A DNA stretch of 64,000 nucleotides from Aquabacterium sp. (GTDB lineage: Bacteria; Pseudomonadota; Gammaproteobacteria; Burkholderiales; Burkholderiaceae_C), in assembly GCA_030654395.1 (NCBI GenBank), contig JAURXM010000104.1:1-64000 (forward strand). The letters are read 5' to 3'. Of this stretch, positions 36,183 through 45,599 are shown one piece after another. Made by a program: the position numbers and the translations under genes. The notes beneath the pieces were generated by a model, which worked only from the letters and a program-made list of their open reading frames with translations, made no database searches and was not told the origin of the DNA. Numbering within the stretch: position 1 is the first letter of the stretch; every line of letters begins with the position of its first letter.

Positions 36183-37907
36183 TTACTCGTTGGTCACCGC
36201 GATGACTTCTTCCAAGGAGGTCAGGCCAGCTTTGACTTTGACCAGACCAGATTCGCGCAAGTCTCGCACGCCTTCGACCTTGGCTTGCTTGGCAATATCC
36301 ATTGCCGTGCCCTGAGTGAGAATAATGCGTTGTATTTCTTCACTGATGGGCATAACTTGGTAAATGCCAACCCGACCTTTGTAACCGTTGTTGCAAGCTG
36401 AACATCCGATTGCTTTATACGGTTTCCAGTTGCCAACCAGGTCGGCTTCTTTGAACCCGGCGCGCAGCAAGGCTTCTTTGGGGTAGTCAGCCGGGGCTTT
36501 GCAGACCTCGCACAGTTTGCGCGCCAAACGCTGGGCCGTGATCAAAATCACGCTGGAGGCGATGTTGAACGGGGCCACGCCCATGTTCATCAGCCGTGTC
36601 AGCGTGGTGGGTGCGTCATTGGTGTGCAGGGTGGACATCACCATGTGGCCCGTCTGTGCGGCTTTGATGGCGATGTCGGCGGTTTCGAGGTCGCGGATTT
36701 CGCCGACCATGATCACGTCCGGATCTTGCCGAAGAAAGGCCTTGAGCGCGGTCGAGAAGTTCATGCCCGCACGGTCGTTCACGTTGACCTGGTTGATGCC
36801 GGGCAGGTTGATTTCAGCGGGGTCCTCGACCGTGGAGATGTTGATGCCGGGCTGATTGAGGATGTTCAAGCAGGTGTAGAGGGACACGGTTTTACCCGAG
36901 CCAGTCGGACCCGTGACCAAGACCATGCCGTAGGGCCGCTGGATGCAGGCCATGAGGCGGTCTTTTTCGATTTGCTCGTAGCCCAAGGCTTCGATGCCCA
37001 ATTTGGCGCTGGACGGGTCGAGAATCCGGATCACGATCTTCTCGCCAAACAAGGTGGGCAAGGTGCTGACGCGGAAGTCAATCGCCTTGTTGCCGAACTT
37101 CATCTTCATGCGGCCGTCTTGTGGCACGCGTTTTTCTGCGATGTCCAGCTTGGACAGCACCTTGATGCGCGAGGCCAGTTTGTCTTTGATGGCAATGGGC
37201 GGCTGGGTGATTTCGCGCAGCTCACCGTCAACCCGAAAACGCACGCGGTAGTTGAATTCGTAGGGCTCGAAGTGCAGGTCGGATGCGCGGGCGTTGATGG
37301 CATCAATCAGCATCTTCTGCAGAAAACGCACCACGGGTGCATCTTCGACTTCGGCTGCGGCGGCCTCGTTCTCGGGCGAGGGCATGCCCATGTCATCGCT
37401 GGCTTCAAACTCGAAGTCGGATGAGGTGAGCGCGGATAACTGATCCTCGGCCGTGGCGTTCAGGCCCTCCAGCAGTTTGCTGAGTTTGTCGTGCTCAACG
37501 ATGACCCACTCGGGGGTCAGCTGGGTGGCAAACTTGATGCGTTCAATGGCTTCTTGGTCGGTCGGGTCTGCCCCGGCGATGAACAAGCGGTTGCCGCGAC
37601 GCGAGAGCACCAACACCTGGTACTGCGCTGACAGCTTGTTGTCGATGATGCCTTTGGGCAGGCGCTGAACATCGACTGCGGCCAAATCCATGACCGGCAC
37701 AGCCAGCGCTTTGGACAAGGTGTGAGCCAGATCATCCGGATTGATCGCGCCGCTGGTCACCAGCACACTGATGAAGCTGCGCTTGCTCTCGCGGGCGGTG
37801 CGAGTGATCGTTTCTGCGGCTTTGGCGTCCAGTTTGCCTGCGTTGACCAGCACGCGGGCTACGCCAGACAGGGTTCCAGGAGCATCAGCCAAGGTGGATT
37901 CGGCCAT
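36183..37907 (-). CDS. pilB: Type IV pilus extension ATPase PilB
   Basis: A 574-residue hexameric GspE-type motor. The N-terminal MshEN/T2SSE_N domain covers roughly residues 1-150. The Walker A motif is GPTGSGKT (about 333-340), with Asp box TVEDPAE, Walker B VGEIRDLETADIA and HMVMSTLHTND as the His box. A tetracysteine zinc site is present late (CEVCKAP and CSACNNGY). It powers pilus extension and is the first gene of the pilB-pilC-pilD-coaE-zapD-yacG run. msbA upstream is separated by about 100 bp with no clear terminator. Confidence 0.96.
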   Translation of the reverse strand: MAESTLADAPGTLSGVARVLVNAGKLDAKAAETITRTARESKRSFISVLVTSGAINPDDLAHTLSKALAVPVMDLAAVDVQRLPKGIIDNKLSAQYQVLVLSRRGNRLFIAGADPTDQEAIERIKFATQLTPEWVIVEHDKLSKLLEGLNATAEDQLSALTSSDFEFEASDDMGMPSPENEAAAAEVEDAPVVRFLQKMLIDAINARASDLHFEPYEFNYRVRFRVDGELREITQPPIAIKDKLASRIKVLSKLDIAEKRVPQDGRMKMKFGNKAIDFRVSTLPTLFGEKIVIRILDPSSAKLGIEALGYEQIEKDRLMACIQRPYGMVLVTGPTGSGKTVSLYTCLNILNQPGINISTVEDPAEINLPGINQVNVNDRAGMNFSTALKAFLRQDPDVIMVGEIRDLETADIAIKAAQTGHMVMSTLHTNDAPTTLTRLMNMGVAPFNIASSVILITAQRLARKLCEVCKAPADYPKEALLRAGFKEADLVGNWKPYKAIGCSACNNGYKGRVGIYQVMPISEEIQRIILTQGTAMDIAKQAKVEGVRDLRESGLVKVKAGLTSLEEVIAVTNE

Positions 37908-38008
37908 GTCGGTTCAATGCATCAGCGGCGATGCCGCTATACGAGGGTTCATCATCATCTAGTCGAGTGTGCCTGTAAACCGGATGAATACCCGATTCAG
38001 GGCCCAAA

Positions 38009-39754
38009 TCAATGCGCGGATTGGATTTTGACCATGCCAGCGTAGATGCCGCCTTGCGCCATGAGCTCGGCGTGGGTACCTTCTTCGGCGACTTGGCCAT
38101 CGGCCATGACGTAGATGCGGTCGGCGTTGCGGATGGTGCTCAAGCGGTGTGCGATCAGGATCAGGGTCTTGCTGCCGCGCAGCGCTTCGATGGAGCGTTG
38201 CACCACGGCTTCGGATTCAGAGTCCAGTGCGGAGGTGGCCTCGTCGAATACCCACACGGCGGCGTCGCGGTACAAGGCGCGGGCGATGGCCAAGCGTTGG
38301 CGCTGTCCACCAGACAACTTGCTGCCATTGGTGCCGATGTTCGCGTCCATCCCGCCAGGCAGGGTGGTGATGTGGTTCCACAGGTTGGCTGCGCGCAGGC
38401 AGCGCTCGACCTTGTCACGGCTGAGGCCGTCTGGGCTGGCATAGGCCACGTTTTGGGCGATAGAGCCATCAAACAAGACGATGTCCTGAGAGACAACGGC
38501 AAAGTGGCGACGCAGGCTGGCCAGCTTGAGGGTGTCGATGGCGACACCGTCCAGTGTGATCTGACCTGAATCAGGATAGGCAAAGCGGAGCAAGGTGCTG
38601 ACCACGGTGCTTTTGCCTGCGCCGGATGAGCCGACAAGGGCGATGGTTTGGCCAGCGCGGATGTCTAGGTTCAGGCCGTCCAGCGCGGGTACGCTGGCGC
38701 CTTCGTATTGCAGTCGTACGTTATCGAAGGAAATATCGCCTTTGCATGTGGGCAAGGTACCCGTGCCGAGATCGGGCTCGGGTGGGGCATTGATCAGCTC
38801 AAACGCGCCCCGGATGGTGATCATGGCGCCAGTGATGGGGGTGTAGATGTCCGTCAGGTGGCGCATGGGCGAGATTGTCATCAGCAAGGCGGTGATGAAG
38901 GACACGAACTCACCCACGGTGGCAGAGCCTTGGCTGGCTTGCCAGATGGCCAGGGTCAGAATGATGGATACGCCCACGGCGGCCAAAACCTGTGTGATGG
39001 GGGTGACCAAGGCGCTGGTGGCCACCTGCTTCATGGTCATGCGGCGGTGGTGGATGGCATCGACCTCAAACCTTTTAAGCTCAAAATCAACGGCATCGAA
39101 GGTGCGCACCACACGCCAGGCGCGTGCGTTGTCATCGACTGTGGTGATCAGTTTTTGCTGTGCGTGGTATTGGGCCTCACCGACCTTGGTCAGGCGCTTG
39201 CGAATCAGCTTGACGCTGAGGCCGATGAGCGGCATCGAGACGAAAGCGAGCAAGGTGAGCTTGGGGTTGAGGTAGAGCAGGTAAGCCAATAAGAAGAACA
39301 GCGTTGACGCATCCCTGATGATGGAGATCATCGAGCCGCCTAATGCGGATGAAGCCGCTTGAGGGTCACTGATGACTTTGCTGACCGCGATACCGGGGCT
39401 GATGGTGGTGAAAAGCTTGGAGTCAGCACGCAGCAGGGCACGCATCAAATCACGTCGCAGGTTGAGCACGACCATCGAGGTGGCCGAGTTCATCACATAG
39501 GCGCCTGCAAAATTGAAGCCCCCCCGAACCAAGAACAAACCAATCACAACGATGGGGACCAGCCACAGGGGGTATTGCAGGCCATCTTTGAACCCAGAGT
39601 CGATGAGTTTTTTGAACAAAGCCGGGACCAGGGGCTCAACCGCTGAGCTCAACAGGAAGAAAACCACAGCGGCCGTCAGCATGCGCCACTGCGGGCGAAC
39701 ATAAGTCAACAAGCGGGCGCGGGTGTCGGTGAAATCCATCGGAGGTTGGCTCAT
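38009..39754 (-). CDS. msbA: Lipid A export ABC transporter MsbA
   Basis: A 581-residue half-transporter with a six-helix membrane domain (residues 1-320) and a C-terminal ATPase: Walker A VGSSGAGKST (near residue 372), signature LSGGQRQR (about 478) and Walker B VWVFDEATSALD. It flips lipid A-core across the inner membrane. Generic multidrug half-transporters look similar, but the adjacent waaC and the DUF4254 gene support MsbA. It starts 8 bases after waaC on the same strand. Confidence 0.88.
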   Translation of the reverse strand: MSQPPMDFTDTRARLLTYVRPQWRMLTAAVVFFLLSSAVEPLVPALFKKLIDSGFKDGLQYPLWLVPIVVIGLFLVRGGFNFAGAYVMNSATSMVVLNLRRDLMRALLRADSKLFTTISPGIAVSKVISDPQAASSALGGSMISIIRDASTLFFLLAYLLYLNPKLTLLAFVSMPLIGLSVKLIRKRLTKVGEAQYHAQQKLITTVDDNARAWRVVRTFDAVDFELKRFEVDAIHHRRMTMKQVATSALVTPITQVLAAVGVSIILTLAIWQASQGSATVGEFVSFITALLMTISPMRHLTDIYTPITGAMITIRGAFELINAPPEPDLGTGTLPTCKGDISFDNVRLQYEGASVPALDGLNLDIRAGQTIALVGSSGAGKSTVVSTLLRFAYPDSGQITLDGVAIDTLKLASLRRHFAVVSQDIVLFDGSIAQNVAYASPDGLSRDKVERCLRAANLWNHITTLPGGMDANIGTNGSKLSGGQRQRLAIARALYRDAAVWVFDEATSALDSESEAVVQRSIEALRGSKTLILIAHRLSTIRNADRIYVMADGQVAEEGTHAELMAQGGIYAGMVKIQSAH

Positions 39755-39762
39755 TGCTTTCT

Positions 39763-40731
39763 TTAGGCTGGATGGGGCAGGCTAGACAGGACGCGATCAA
39801 GTCCTGCTTGGACATCGGCCAGTGTGGGGGTTTGGCCTTTGCCGCCTAGGCTGACGACGGGGCCGGAGCCCACTAAGCCAGCCAAGCCAGGCTCATGATC
39901 GCAGTAGATGCCCACGGTGGGGCGCCCTTGCGCGGCGGCCAAGTGGCTCATGCCGGTGTCCAAGCCGATGACGACTTGGGCTTGCGCCAAGGTGTCTGCC
40001 GCTTGGGCGACGGTCAGAAACGGCGGTACCACGCCTTGAACTTTGTCTGCGATGGACTGGGCCAGGTGTTGCTCTTCAGGGCTGCCCCACATGATGGCGA
40101 CTTGCCAGCCACGCGCGCGGAGTTGGTGGCCGATGGCAACCCAGTCAGCTAAAGGCCAGAGCTTTTCAGGCCTGCTGGCGCAAGGGATCAGCACGGCAAA
40201 GGGGCCTTCGTCCGGTGTCCACGCATCGGGGTCGGCGGTCAAGCCAAAGTCAGGCGTTGTTGTTGGCAAGGCGTAGCCCAGCAACTGCGCTGCGAGTTGC
40301 CTGCAGCGGTCCACAGCTTGCAGTTGCCGCGACACGGTTGCCTTGCGCTGGTACATCAGGGATGCCATTGGCTCGCGGATGCTGCCCCAGCCATAGCCAG
40401 CGCGGGGGCCGTTGGCAAAGCAGGCGAAGGCCGCACTTTTGATCAAACCTTGCATGTCGATGATCAGGTCATAGCGGTCACGCGCCATGTCTGCACGCCA
40501 GCCACTCAGGGCGGCGCGTGTATCGGGCTTGCGCAGCGACTTGCGCCACTTGCGCCACTGCAGTGTGATGACCTTGCGGACAGCGCGGTGCTGGCTGGGG
40601 ATGGCCGCGAAGCCCTTCTCGACCAGCCAGTCAATCTCAATGCCGGGGATGGCACGAGCCATGTCACTGACGGCCGGTAGCGCATGGACGACGTCGCCCA
40701 TGGAGCTGGTTTTGATGATCAAAACCCGCAT
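39763..40731 (-). CDS. waaC: Lipopolysaccharide heptosyltransferase I
   Basis: A 322-residue GT9 enzyme that adds the first L-glycero-D-manno-heptose to Kdo2-lipid A. The start MRVLIIKTSSMGDVVHALPAV is diagnostic for WaaC, and the C-terminal ADP-heptose site has VVIGLDTGMSHLAAAQGRPTVGIY (about residues 255-278). The ATG overlaps the DUF4254 stop (TGATG). It is in a likely operon with DUF4254 upstream and msbA downstream. Confidence 0.94.
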   Translation of the reverse strand: MRVLIIKTSSMGDVVHALPAVSDMARAIPGIEIDWLVEKGFAAIPSQHRAVRKVITLQWRKWRKSLRKPDTRAALSGWRADMARDRYDLIIDMQGLIKSAAFACFANGPRAGYGWGSIREPMASLMYQRKATVSRQLQAVDRCRQLAAQLLGYALPTTTPDFGLTADPDAWTPDEGPFAVLIPCASRPEKLWPLADWVAIGHQLRARGWQVAIMWGSPEEQHLAQSIADKVQGVVPPFLTVAQAADTLAQAQVVIGLDTGMSHLAAAQGRPTVGIYCDHEPGLAGLVGSGPVVSLGGKGQTPTLADVQAGLDRVLSSLPHPA

Positions 40732-41402
40732 CAGCCCTGGGCCTTGGCCTGCTCAGCGACCAGTGCCGGATTGAACCGTGGATCGTTGTACATCTTGAAC
40801 TGGCGATAGACCTTGAAGTAGGCGCGGCCAGCTTGCGTGTCAGCCAACAAGGTATCTAAGCAGTTGCCCAAATCACCACGCTGTTGCAGCAGCTTGTCGA
40901 GCTTGACTTGGCTGCTGCTGACGTGGGCTGTATTGACATCGGTGCGCAGCGTTTGAGCACGCATGGCGTGGATCTTGAGCGCCATGATGGACATGCGATC
41001 GATGATGCTGCCTGCGGTCTCGCTGTTGAGTCGGGCGTTGGCTGGCACCTTGGAGACGGGCGCATCGGTTTGGGCCGATGCCGCGTCAACCAAACCCAGC
41101 TCAGTCAACAAGATCTCGTCGACACGTTCAGTGGCATCGTTGCGGGCTTGGTTGAACTTGTCGATGGCGCGCTTGTTCTGTGCGATCTCTGTGGCACTGA
41201 CGGTGGTGCGCCGGGCCAGATCCTCTTCAGCCCACAGGCTGCTGTTGAAGAAGTGGTTGGTGGCGATCCATTGCCAGAGCAAATCTTTGTGTTCACTTGT
41301 GGACGCGGGTGTGGGGGCTGCAACCGGGGCGCCGCCAGCGGCTGTCAGTGTTGCGTCGTGCAACTCACTGACTGGTAAGCCGAGATGAAGTGTGATGGTC
41401 AT
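40731..41402 (-). CDS. DUF4254 family protein of unknown function
   Basis: A 223-residue, mostly helical, soluble protein. HKDLLWQWIATNHFFNSSLWAEED (about residues 38-61) and the ARRTTVSATEIAQNKRAIDKFNQARND stretch that follows fit the DUF4254 family. A second conserved-looking block is IIDRMSIMALKIHAM (about 137-151). The Ala/Pro-rich residues 20-37 look like a linker. Its stop overlaps the waaC start, so it is made together with heptosyltransferase I. Members occur beside LPS heptosyltransferase genes in many bacteria; a helper role in LPS core synthesis is inference. No catalytic motif is evident. Confidence 0.7.
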   Translation of the reverse strand: MTITLHLGLPVSELHDATLTAAGGAPVAAPTPASTSEHKDLLWQWIATNHFFNSSLWAEEDLARRTTVSATEIAQNKRAIDKFNQARNDATERVDEILLTELGLVDAASAQTDAPVSKVPANARLNSETAGSIIDRMSIMALKIHAMRAQTLRTDVNTAHVSSSQVKLDKLLQQRGDLGNCLDTLLADTQAGRAYFKVYRQFKMYNDPRFNPALVAEQAKAQG

Positions 41403-41427
41403 GGTGACTCGTTGATGTGGGGCGCAC

Positions 41428-42537
41428 TCAATGGAACGATCGGATGGCTTCGATCACGCGATCTTGTTCATCTGGCCGCAACCCCGGAAAGATGGGGAGA
41501 CTCAATATGCGTTGTGCTTGTTGTTCTGCCAAAGGGAATGACAGGTGAGCATGTGATGCGCTGTAGCACGGCTGCTGATGCGGCGGAATGGGGTAGTGAA
41601 TGACCGTCTGAATGCCATTGGCTTGAAGGTGCGCCTGCAAGGCGTCACGGCGATCGGATTCAATGACGTATAGATGCCAAACTGGGCTTGCCCAATCCGG
41701 TGTGAAAGGAGTCACGACAGATGAGCCTTTGAGGTGCTCTGTGTACCTGTCCGCCAAGTTGCGCCGCTCATCGTTCCAACTGGGCAGCATCTTGAGCTTC
41801 ACTCGGAGCACGGCAGCCTGAATTTCATCTAGACGGCTGTTTTGACCTTGCTCGATATGGTGGTACTTTTTGGTTGATCCGTAGTTGCGAAGCACACGAA
41901 CCTTTTCGGCGATCTTGGCATCGTTGGTGACGATGGCCCCACCGTCACCGAGCGCGCCAAGGTTTTTGCCGGGGTAGAAGCTGGTTGCCGCAGCATGCCC
42001 GAGTGACCCTGTTGGCCTGCCTTTGTAGAGCGCGCCTTGAGCTTGCGCACTGTCCTCAATCACGATGAGGCCATGCTGCTGTGCGATGTCCATGATGGGG
42101 CCCATGTCTGCAGGCTGACCGTACAGATGCACAGGGATGATGCATTTGGTGCGGCTAGTGATGGCCTCTTTGACACGTTCGCGGCACATGTTGTAGGTGC
42201 GGCTGTCAGGTTCAACAGCAATGACTGTGGCGCCAACCTGACTGACAGCCAGCCACGTTGCAATGAACGTGTTGGATGGCACGATTACTTCATCACCTGG
42301 GCCAATACCATAAGCCTTCAACAGGAAGAAAATGGCATCCAACCCATTGCCGACACCGACGCCATATTGGGTGTCGCAAAAGCGTGCGAACTCATGCTCG
42401 AAGGCCTCGACTTGAGGGCCAAGAATGAACCACCCTGAGGCGATAACGTCTTGTACAGCAGTTTGGATTTCGTTGGCGATAGCGCCATGCTGGCGAGTCA
42501 GATCGACGAAGGGGACGGTGGCTTGTTTGGCTAGCAT
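41428..42537 (-). CDS. DegT/DnrJ/EryC1/StrS sugar aminotransferase (FdtB/QdtB-like)
   Basis: A 369-residue PLP enzyme. The Schiff-base Lys is in [16 protein letters not shown] (about residue 188), preceded by [11 protein letters not shown] with the PLP-contacting Asp. The N-terminus [13 protein letters not shown] is typical of 3-amino-sugar enzymes. The ketoisomerase gene lies 12 bases upstream, so the pair probably converts dTDP-4-keto-6-deoxyglucose through a 3-keto sugar to a dTDP-3-amino-3,6-dideoxyhexose (Fuc3N or Qui3N type). The rmlA/rmlB genes for the precursor are not in the window. An N-acyltransferase to finish such a sugar is not adjacent; the LpxA-like protein at 53.8 kb could be considered. 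Confidence 0.88.
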   Translation of the reverse strand: MLAKQATVPFVDLTRQHGAIANEIQTAVQDVIASGWFILGPQVEAFEHEFARFCDTQYGVGVGNGLDAIFFLLKAYGIGPGDEVIVPSNTFIATWLAVSQVGATVIAVEPDSRTYNMCRERVKEAITSRTKCIIPVHLYGQPADMGPIMDIAQQHGLIVIEDSAQAQGALYKGRPTGSLGHAAATSFYPGKNLGALGDGGAIVTNDAKIAEKVRVLRNYGSTKKYHHIEQGQNSRLDEIQAAVLRVKLKMLPSWNDERRNLADRYTEHLKGSSVVTPFTPDWASPVWHLYVIESDRRDALQAHLQANGIQTVIHYPIPPHQQPCYSASHAHLSFPLAEQQAQRILSLPIFPGLRPDEQDRVIEAIRSFH

Positions 42538-42549
42538 GTGTGTTGTGGC

Positions 42550-42990
42550 TCAAGCCGTGGGGCTGCTGTTGGTATTGGCTTTTTGCACATGGGAGGCTGA
42601 CTGAAACTCGCCGTAATCACGGTAGTAATCTGCCTCACTGTAGCGTTCGGATGCAAGCACCATGCAGACCGCACCAGATGAGAAGTTATCAATCTCGCGC
42701 CAGATCATGGTCGGCACATACAGACCCATGTAGCTGCGGTTCATGTGTACGGTTTTTTTGGACACCCCGTCGTCAAGGTGGATGTCGAAAGAGCCGGACA
42801 TTGCGATGATCAGTTGCTGCAAGTCTCTGTGCGCATGCCCACCGCGTTCTGCGCCACCGGGCACGTCATACAAGTAGTAGACGCGCGCGATAGAGAACGG
42901 GATGTGATCATTGCCTTCGACGAACGTCAGGTTGCCCCGTGGGTCGTTGATCCGTGGCAGGTTGATGATCTTGCAGTCGTTGATGCTCAT
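42550..42990 (-). CDS. dTDP-4-keto-6-deoxyhexose 3,4-ketoisomerase (FdtA/QdtA/WxcM-like cupin)
   Basis: A 146-residue single-domain cupin. The start CKIINLPRINDPRGNLTFVEG and the catalytic GGHAHRDLQQLII segment (about residues 50-62, with the two His) are the family signatures. It moves the keto group from C4 to C3 in dTDP-6-deoxy sugars so the neighbouring aminotransferase can act. FdtA and QdtA differ in C4 stereochemistry and cannot be told apart by inspection. Confidence 0.88.
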   Translation of the reverse strand: MSINDCKIINLPRINDPRGNLTFVEGNDHIPFSIARVYYLYDVPGGAERGGHAHRDLQQLIIAMSGSFDIHLDDGVSKKTVHMNRSYMGLYVPTMIWREIDNFSSGAVCMVLASERYSEADYYRDYGEFQSASHVQKANTNSSPTA

Positions 42991-43047
42991 GGGGTCGGTA
43001 TCTTTTGCTTAACCGTCAACTATAGCGAAGGATTGGTGAAATGCAGT

Positions 43048-44097
43048 TCAAGACGTCACTTGGAGTGCTGGGTGTTTCTGTGGGCTGTGCCTGTAGCGAA
43101 CATCAAGCAAATGGTTGAGAAAGCTCTTGTGTTTTTGTGGTTGCAGCCTATTTATAAAGCCCTTTAACGCCAGATTTTGTTCCTCGTTATTGATGATTTG
43201 CCTAATCAGTTGCGCCGATTTTGTTTGCAGGTGATGCCTCAACTCTGCATCCTCAAAGAAATTGCGGATTAAAGACACGGCCTCATCGGTTGTATTAAAT
43301 AGCAGCGCGCTCTCGCCATGGATGCACCACCGTGCCATGGTGCGACCTTGTATATACTGACGGGGCGCGATGATGGGTCGTCCCATGGCTAGGCTTTCAA
43401 TAACGGAATAGCCGTAACCCTCTTCATGTTTGATGTGCAGCGATGCGGCGCAAGACTGAATGTGCGTGGCGACCTCGTATGGCGCTAACCCGCCAATAAT
43501 TTGGTGATCTACGGCAGGCAGTTTTTTGATAATTTCTTTGGCCCAAGCCGCTTCTTGCGGGTATCGTTTTTCAAACTGGTTAATGCATGTGATGAGGGTA
43601 TTTGAGTCTGAGCATGCATTGAATACACAGTTTTCGTAGTCAACGTGCGGGAAATACCTAAGGGCGTTCGGCACGCGAGATCCACGTGCATGCCAGGTTT
43701 TTTCATCGGCGCACAGCAAGTTCTCTACCAAGTCCCAGCGATACCTCGGCATCTCATTGCCACAAAACGCCACTACATAGACCTGCTTTTTTCTGGAAAA
43801 GAGAGGTAAAAGGTAGCGCCACACGCTGCGCTGCAAGGGCGTGTCAGCCATGATAATCACATCGATATCAATATCAGGCAAATCCGTCATTTCGACAAAC
43901 CGGACATTTGGTATTTTATAGTGATCGCCATACCACCTGAAATCGGCGGCGGATTTGAGTAAAGCCTCTCCGCCTGACATGATGGGTGGATTTTTTTTGT
44001 TCGGAATGGGTGCGTAAATGATGCAGCCCATCTCTTCGAATGCCTTACAGAAACTATATGTTAAGGTGGAGTGTAAATCAGGTATGAAAATATTCAT
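43048..44097 (-). CDS. Glycosyltransferase (GT-B, GT4-like)
   Basis: A 349-residue cytoplasmic protein. The C-terminal half carries the recognisable donor-site motif HEEGYGYSVIESLAMGRPIIAP (about residues 222-243) with the Glu of VIES, followed by IIRNF-type helices. The N-terminal half (FIPDLHSTLTYSFCKAFEEMG) is unlike common families. It probably adds a sugar to LPS, perhaps the amino sugar made by the two genes upstream. The 57-bp gap to the ketoisomerase gene suggests co-transcription. Composition is more AT-rich than the LPS core genes. Confidence 0.7.
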   Translation of the reverse strand: MNIFIPDLHSTLTYSFCKAFEEMGCIIYAPIPNKKNPPIMSGGEALLKSAADFRWYGDHYKIPNVRFVEMTDLPDIDIDVIIMADTPLQRSVWRYLLPLFSRKKQVYVVAFCGNEMPRYRWDLVENLLCADEKTWHARGSRVPNALRYFPHVDYENCVFNACSDSNTLITCINQFEKRYPQEAAWAKEIIKKLPAVDHQIIGGLAPYEVATHIQSCAASLHIKHEEGYGYSVIESLAMGRPIIAPRQYIQGRTMARWCIHGESALLFNTTDEAVSLIRNFFEDAELRHHLQTKSAQLIRQIINNEEQNLALKGFINRLQPQKHKSFLNHLLDVRYRHSPQKHPALQVTS

Positions 44098-44432
44098 AAA
44101 TCACCAGATCAATAACAATGAGTGAAATCGTGTGAGATCAGGAAATGTCGGTTCTGGTTGTATCTATAATATCAAATTATACTGACCTTTTCCTTGTAAG
44201 GAACGCGTGCGCTGGTTGCGTGATCATGGCAAGCGCAGCTATTCCGATAAAACGAATCCATGAGGGTATCGATACGGTTCAAAGTCCGCAATCAGATTAT
44301 TACGTGTAGGCTTGCTTGTTGAAATAAAAATCCAATGGATAGCGGCTCCTAGAAAGTTTACACACGCCCGATAAACCAAGTCACGCCTACACTGCACAGC
44401 ATCACCAAGCAAATCTGGCCGTGATGGCCGCA
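44098..44432. other. Intergenic stretch without a convincing gene
   Basis: 335 bp between two minus-strand genes. It holds a short perfect palindrome (ttccttgtaaggaa, 44190-44203). A 75-codon open frame at 44239-44466 overlaps the end of the methyltransferase gene, starts with GTG, lacks a ribosome site and resembles no family I know. It may be a leader and promoter region for the glycosyltransferase, or a decayed gene end. Confidence 0.5.
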
Positions 44433-45599
44433 TCACTTTTTGCAGACTACGACTACGTTCCAGCACAATAGTCGCAAAGGCGGTGCGATGGTCAGCAACA
44501 GACGGTCCAGTGATTCAAGTGGTCGATACAACCACGCCCACTTTGGCCCCTCTTTCAGGATAACCTTCCAAAACCGCTCTTTGTTGGGGTCTCTGCGTTG
44601 AGCCAGAGCCATGATCACAAAAATGATCAAGGTTGTTAGCCAGAAATACCTTGTCTCAACTTTGGAGAAGTGTTTGCGGAACAACTTGAGGTCAGACCAT
44701 GTGAGCGGGTGTTCGTCAGGCGTACGAACCTCCATGGCCATGCTTCTGTAGACGTTGATTGCGGGGTTATAGGCCAAGGGATCCCAAGTTACGAGCACAC
44801 CGGCATCAGCCAAATGTGGTTTGATACGGGACAGCGTAGCCTCAACATCAACGTGATGGAGTAAATTCCCAGCGTAGATTACATCGAAACGCGCATCTGG
44901 AGACAATCGCATGTCTTCTGCTGATGCGAGATGCTGGTGAATACTTACCCCATTGGCCCGGGCAAGTTTCGTTGCCGCATCCAGCATGCCTTGGGACAGA
45001 TCAGATGACGTGACGTCCGCACCTTGCAAGGCAAAGAAAACGCTGGCCTCTCCAAGTCCACAGCCCACATCCAACAAACGTTTGCCCTTTAGGTTGCCTA
45101 GTCGCTTGGTGATATAGCGCATCTCGGGCGCAGTGCAGACTTCGTTGCTTCCTTTGACGTCGATGCTTTCGACATCCTCGCTCTCTGCCCAAGCATCATG
45201 GAAATCACGCTCAATAGCAAGACGGTGTGCGGCGCCCTCCACGTCGACTGATTGGTATCCAGCCGCGGCAGCTACACGATCTACAACGGATTTGAAATAA
45301 GCCTTGTTTTTGAGCTTTACTGGGTCTTCCGTTATGAGCATGCCCTCGTCCGACTGCCGTTTGACCGCGCCAACGCTGTCACCACGCAAGTAAAATTTTG
45401 CTGTCATGTCAAGCTGAATCGCGCCTACAGCGGGCGCCTGCCACTGAATGTCAATCAAACTCCCATCGTGGCGAAACTCAAGCCCCTCTAAGAACTTTGT
45501 CCATGGCAAAGACATGTTCTCTGGCGGGAGGAAACGACAAGCGGCAGCCTCGATAAGAAACCGATACTTGAAACTCTCGAATTTGATTTTCTTAGGCAT
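44433..45599 (-). CDS. Class I SAM-dependent methyltransferase with unusual N- and C-terminal extensions
   Basis: A 388-residue protein. The central methyltransferase domain (about residues 165-285) has motif I RLLDVGCGLGEASVFF and the acidic motif II VTSSDLS, and LLHHVDVEATLSRIKP is the post-II region. The first 160 residues are mostly beta/helical and not recognised. The last 70 carry a hydrophobic segment (FWLTTLIIFVIMALA) and a second hydrophobic stretch near the end (LLLTIAPPLRLLCWNVVVV), so the enzyme may sit on the inner membrane. The ATG at 45599 overlaps the radical SAM gene by 8 bases. The pair is likely one functional unit. Substrate is unknown; a lipid-linked sugar is plausible from the membrane segments and context. 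Confidence 0.7.
   Translation of the reverse strand: MPKKIKFESFKYRFLIEAAACRFLPPENMSLPWTKFLEGLEFRHDGSLIDIQWQAPAVGAIQLDMTAKFYLRGDSVGAVKRQSDEGMLITEDPVKLKNKAYFKSVVDRVAAAAGYQSVDVEGAAHRLAIERDFHDAWAESEDVESIDVKGSNEVCTAPEMRYITKRLGNLKGKRLLDVGCGLGEASVFFALQGADVTSSDLSQGMLDAATKLARANGVSIHQHLASAEDMRLSPDARFDVIYAGNLLHHVDVEATLSRIKPHLADAGVLVTWDPLAYNPAINVYRSMAMEVRTPDEHPLTWSDLKLFRKHFSKVETRYFWLTTLIIFVIMALAQRRDPNKERFWKVILKEGPKWAWLYRPLESLDRLLLTIAPPLRLLCWNVVVVCKK

Noticed and set aside
37924-37938. Hairpin agcggc-gat-gccgct between msbA and pilB as a terminator
   Set aside because: The 6-bp stem has no T tract and lies in the leader just upstream of pilB; too weak to call.
44239-44466. 75-codon minus-strand open frame downstream of the methyltransferase
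   Set aside because: GTG start without ribosome site, overlaps the methyltransferase end and resembles no family. Kept only as a note within the intergenic entry.
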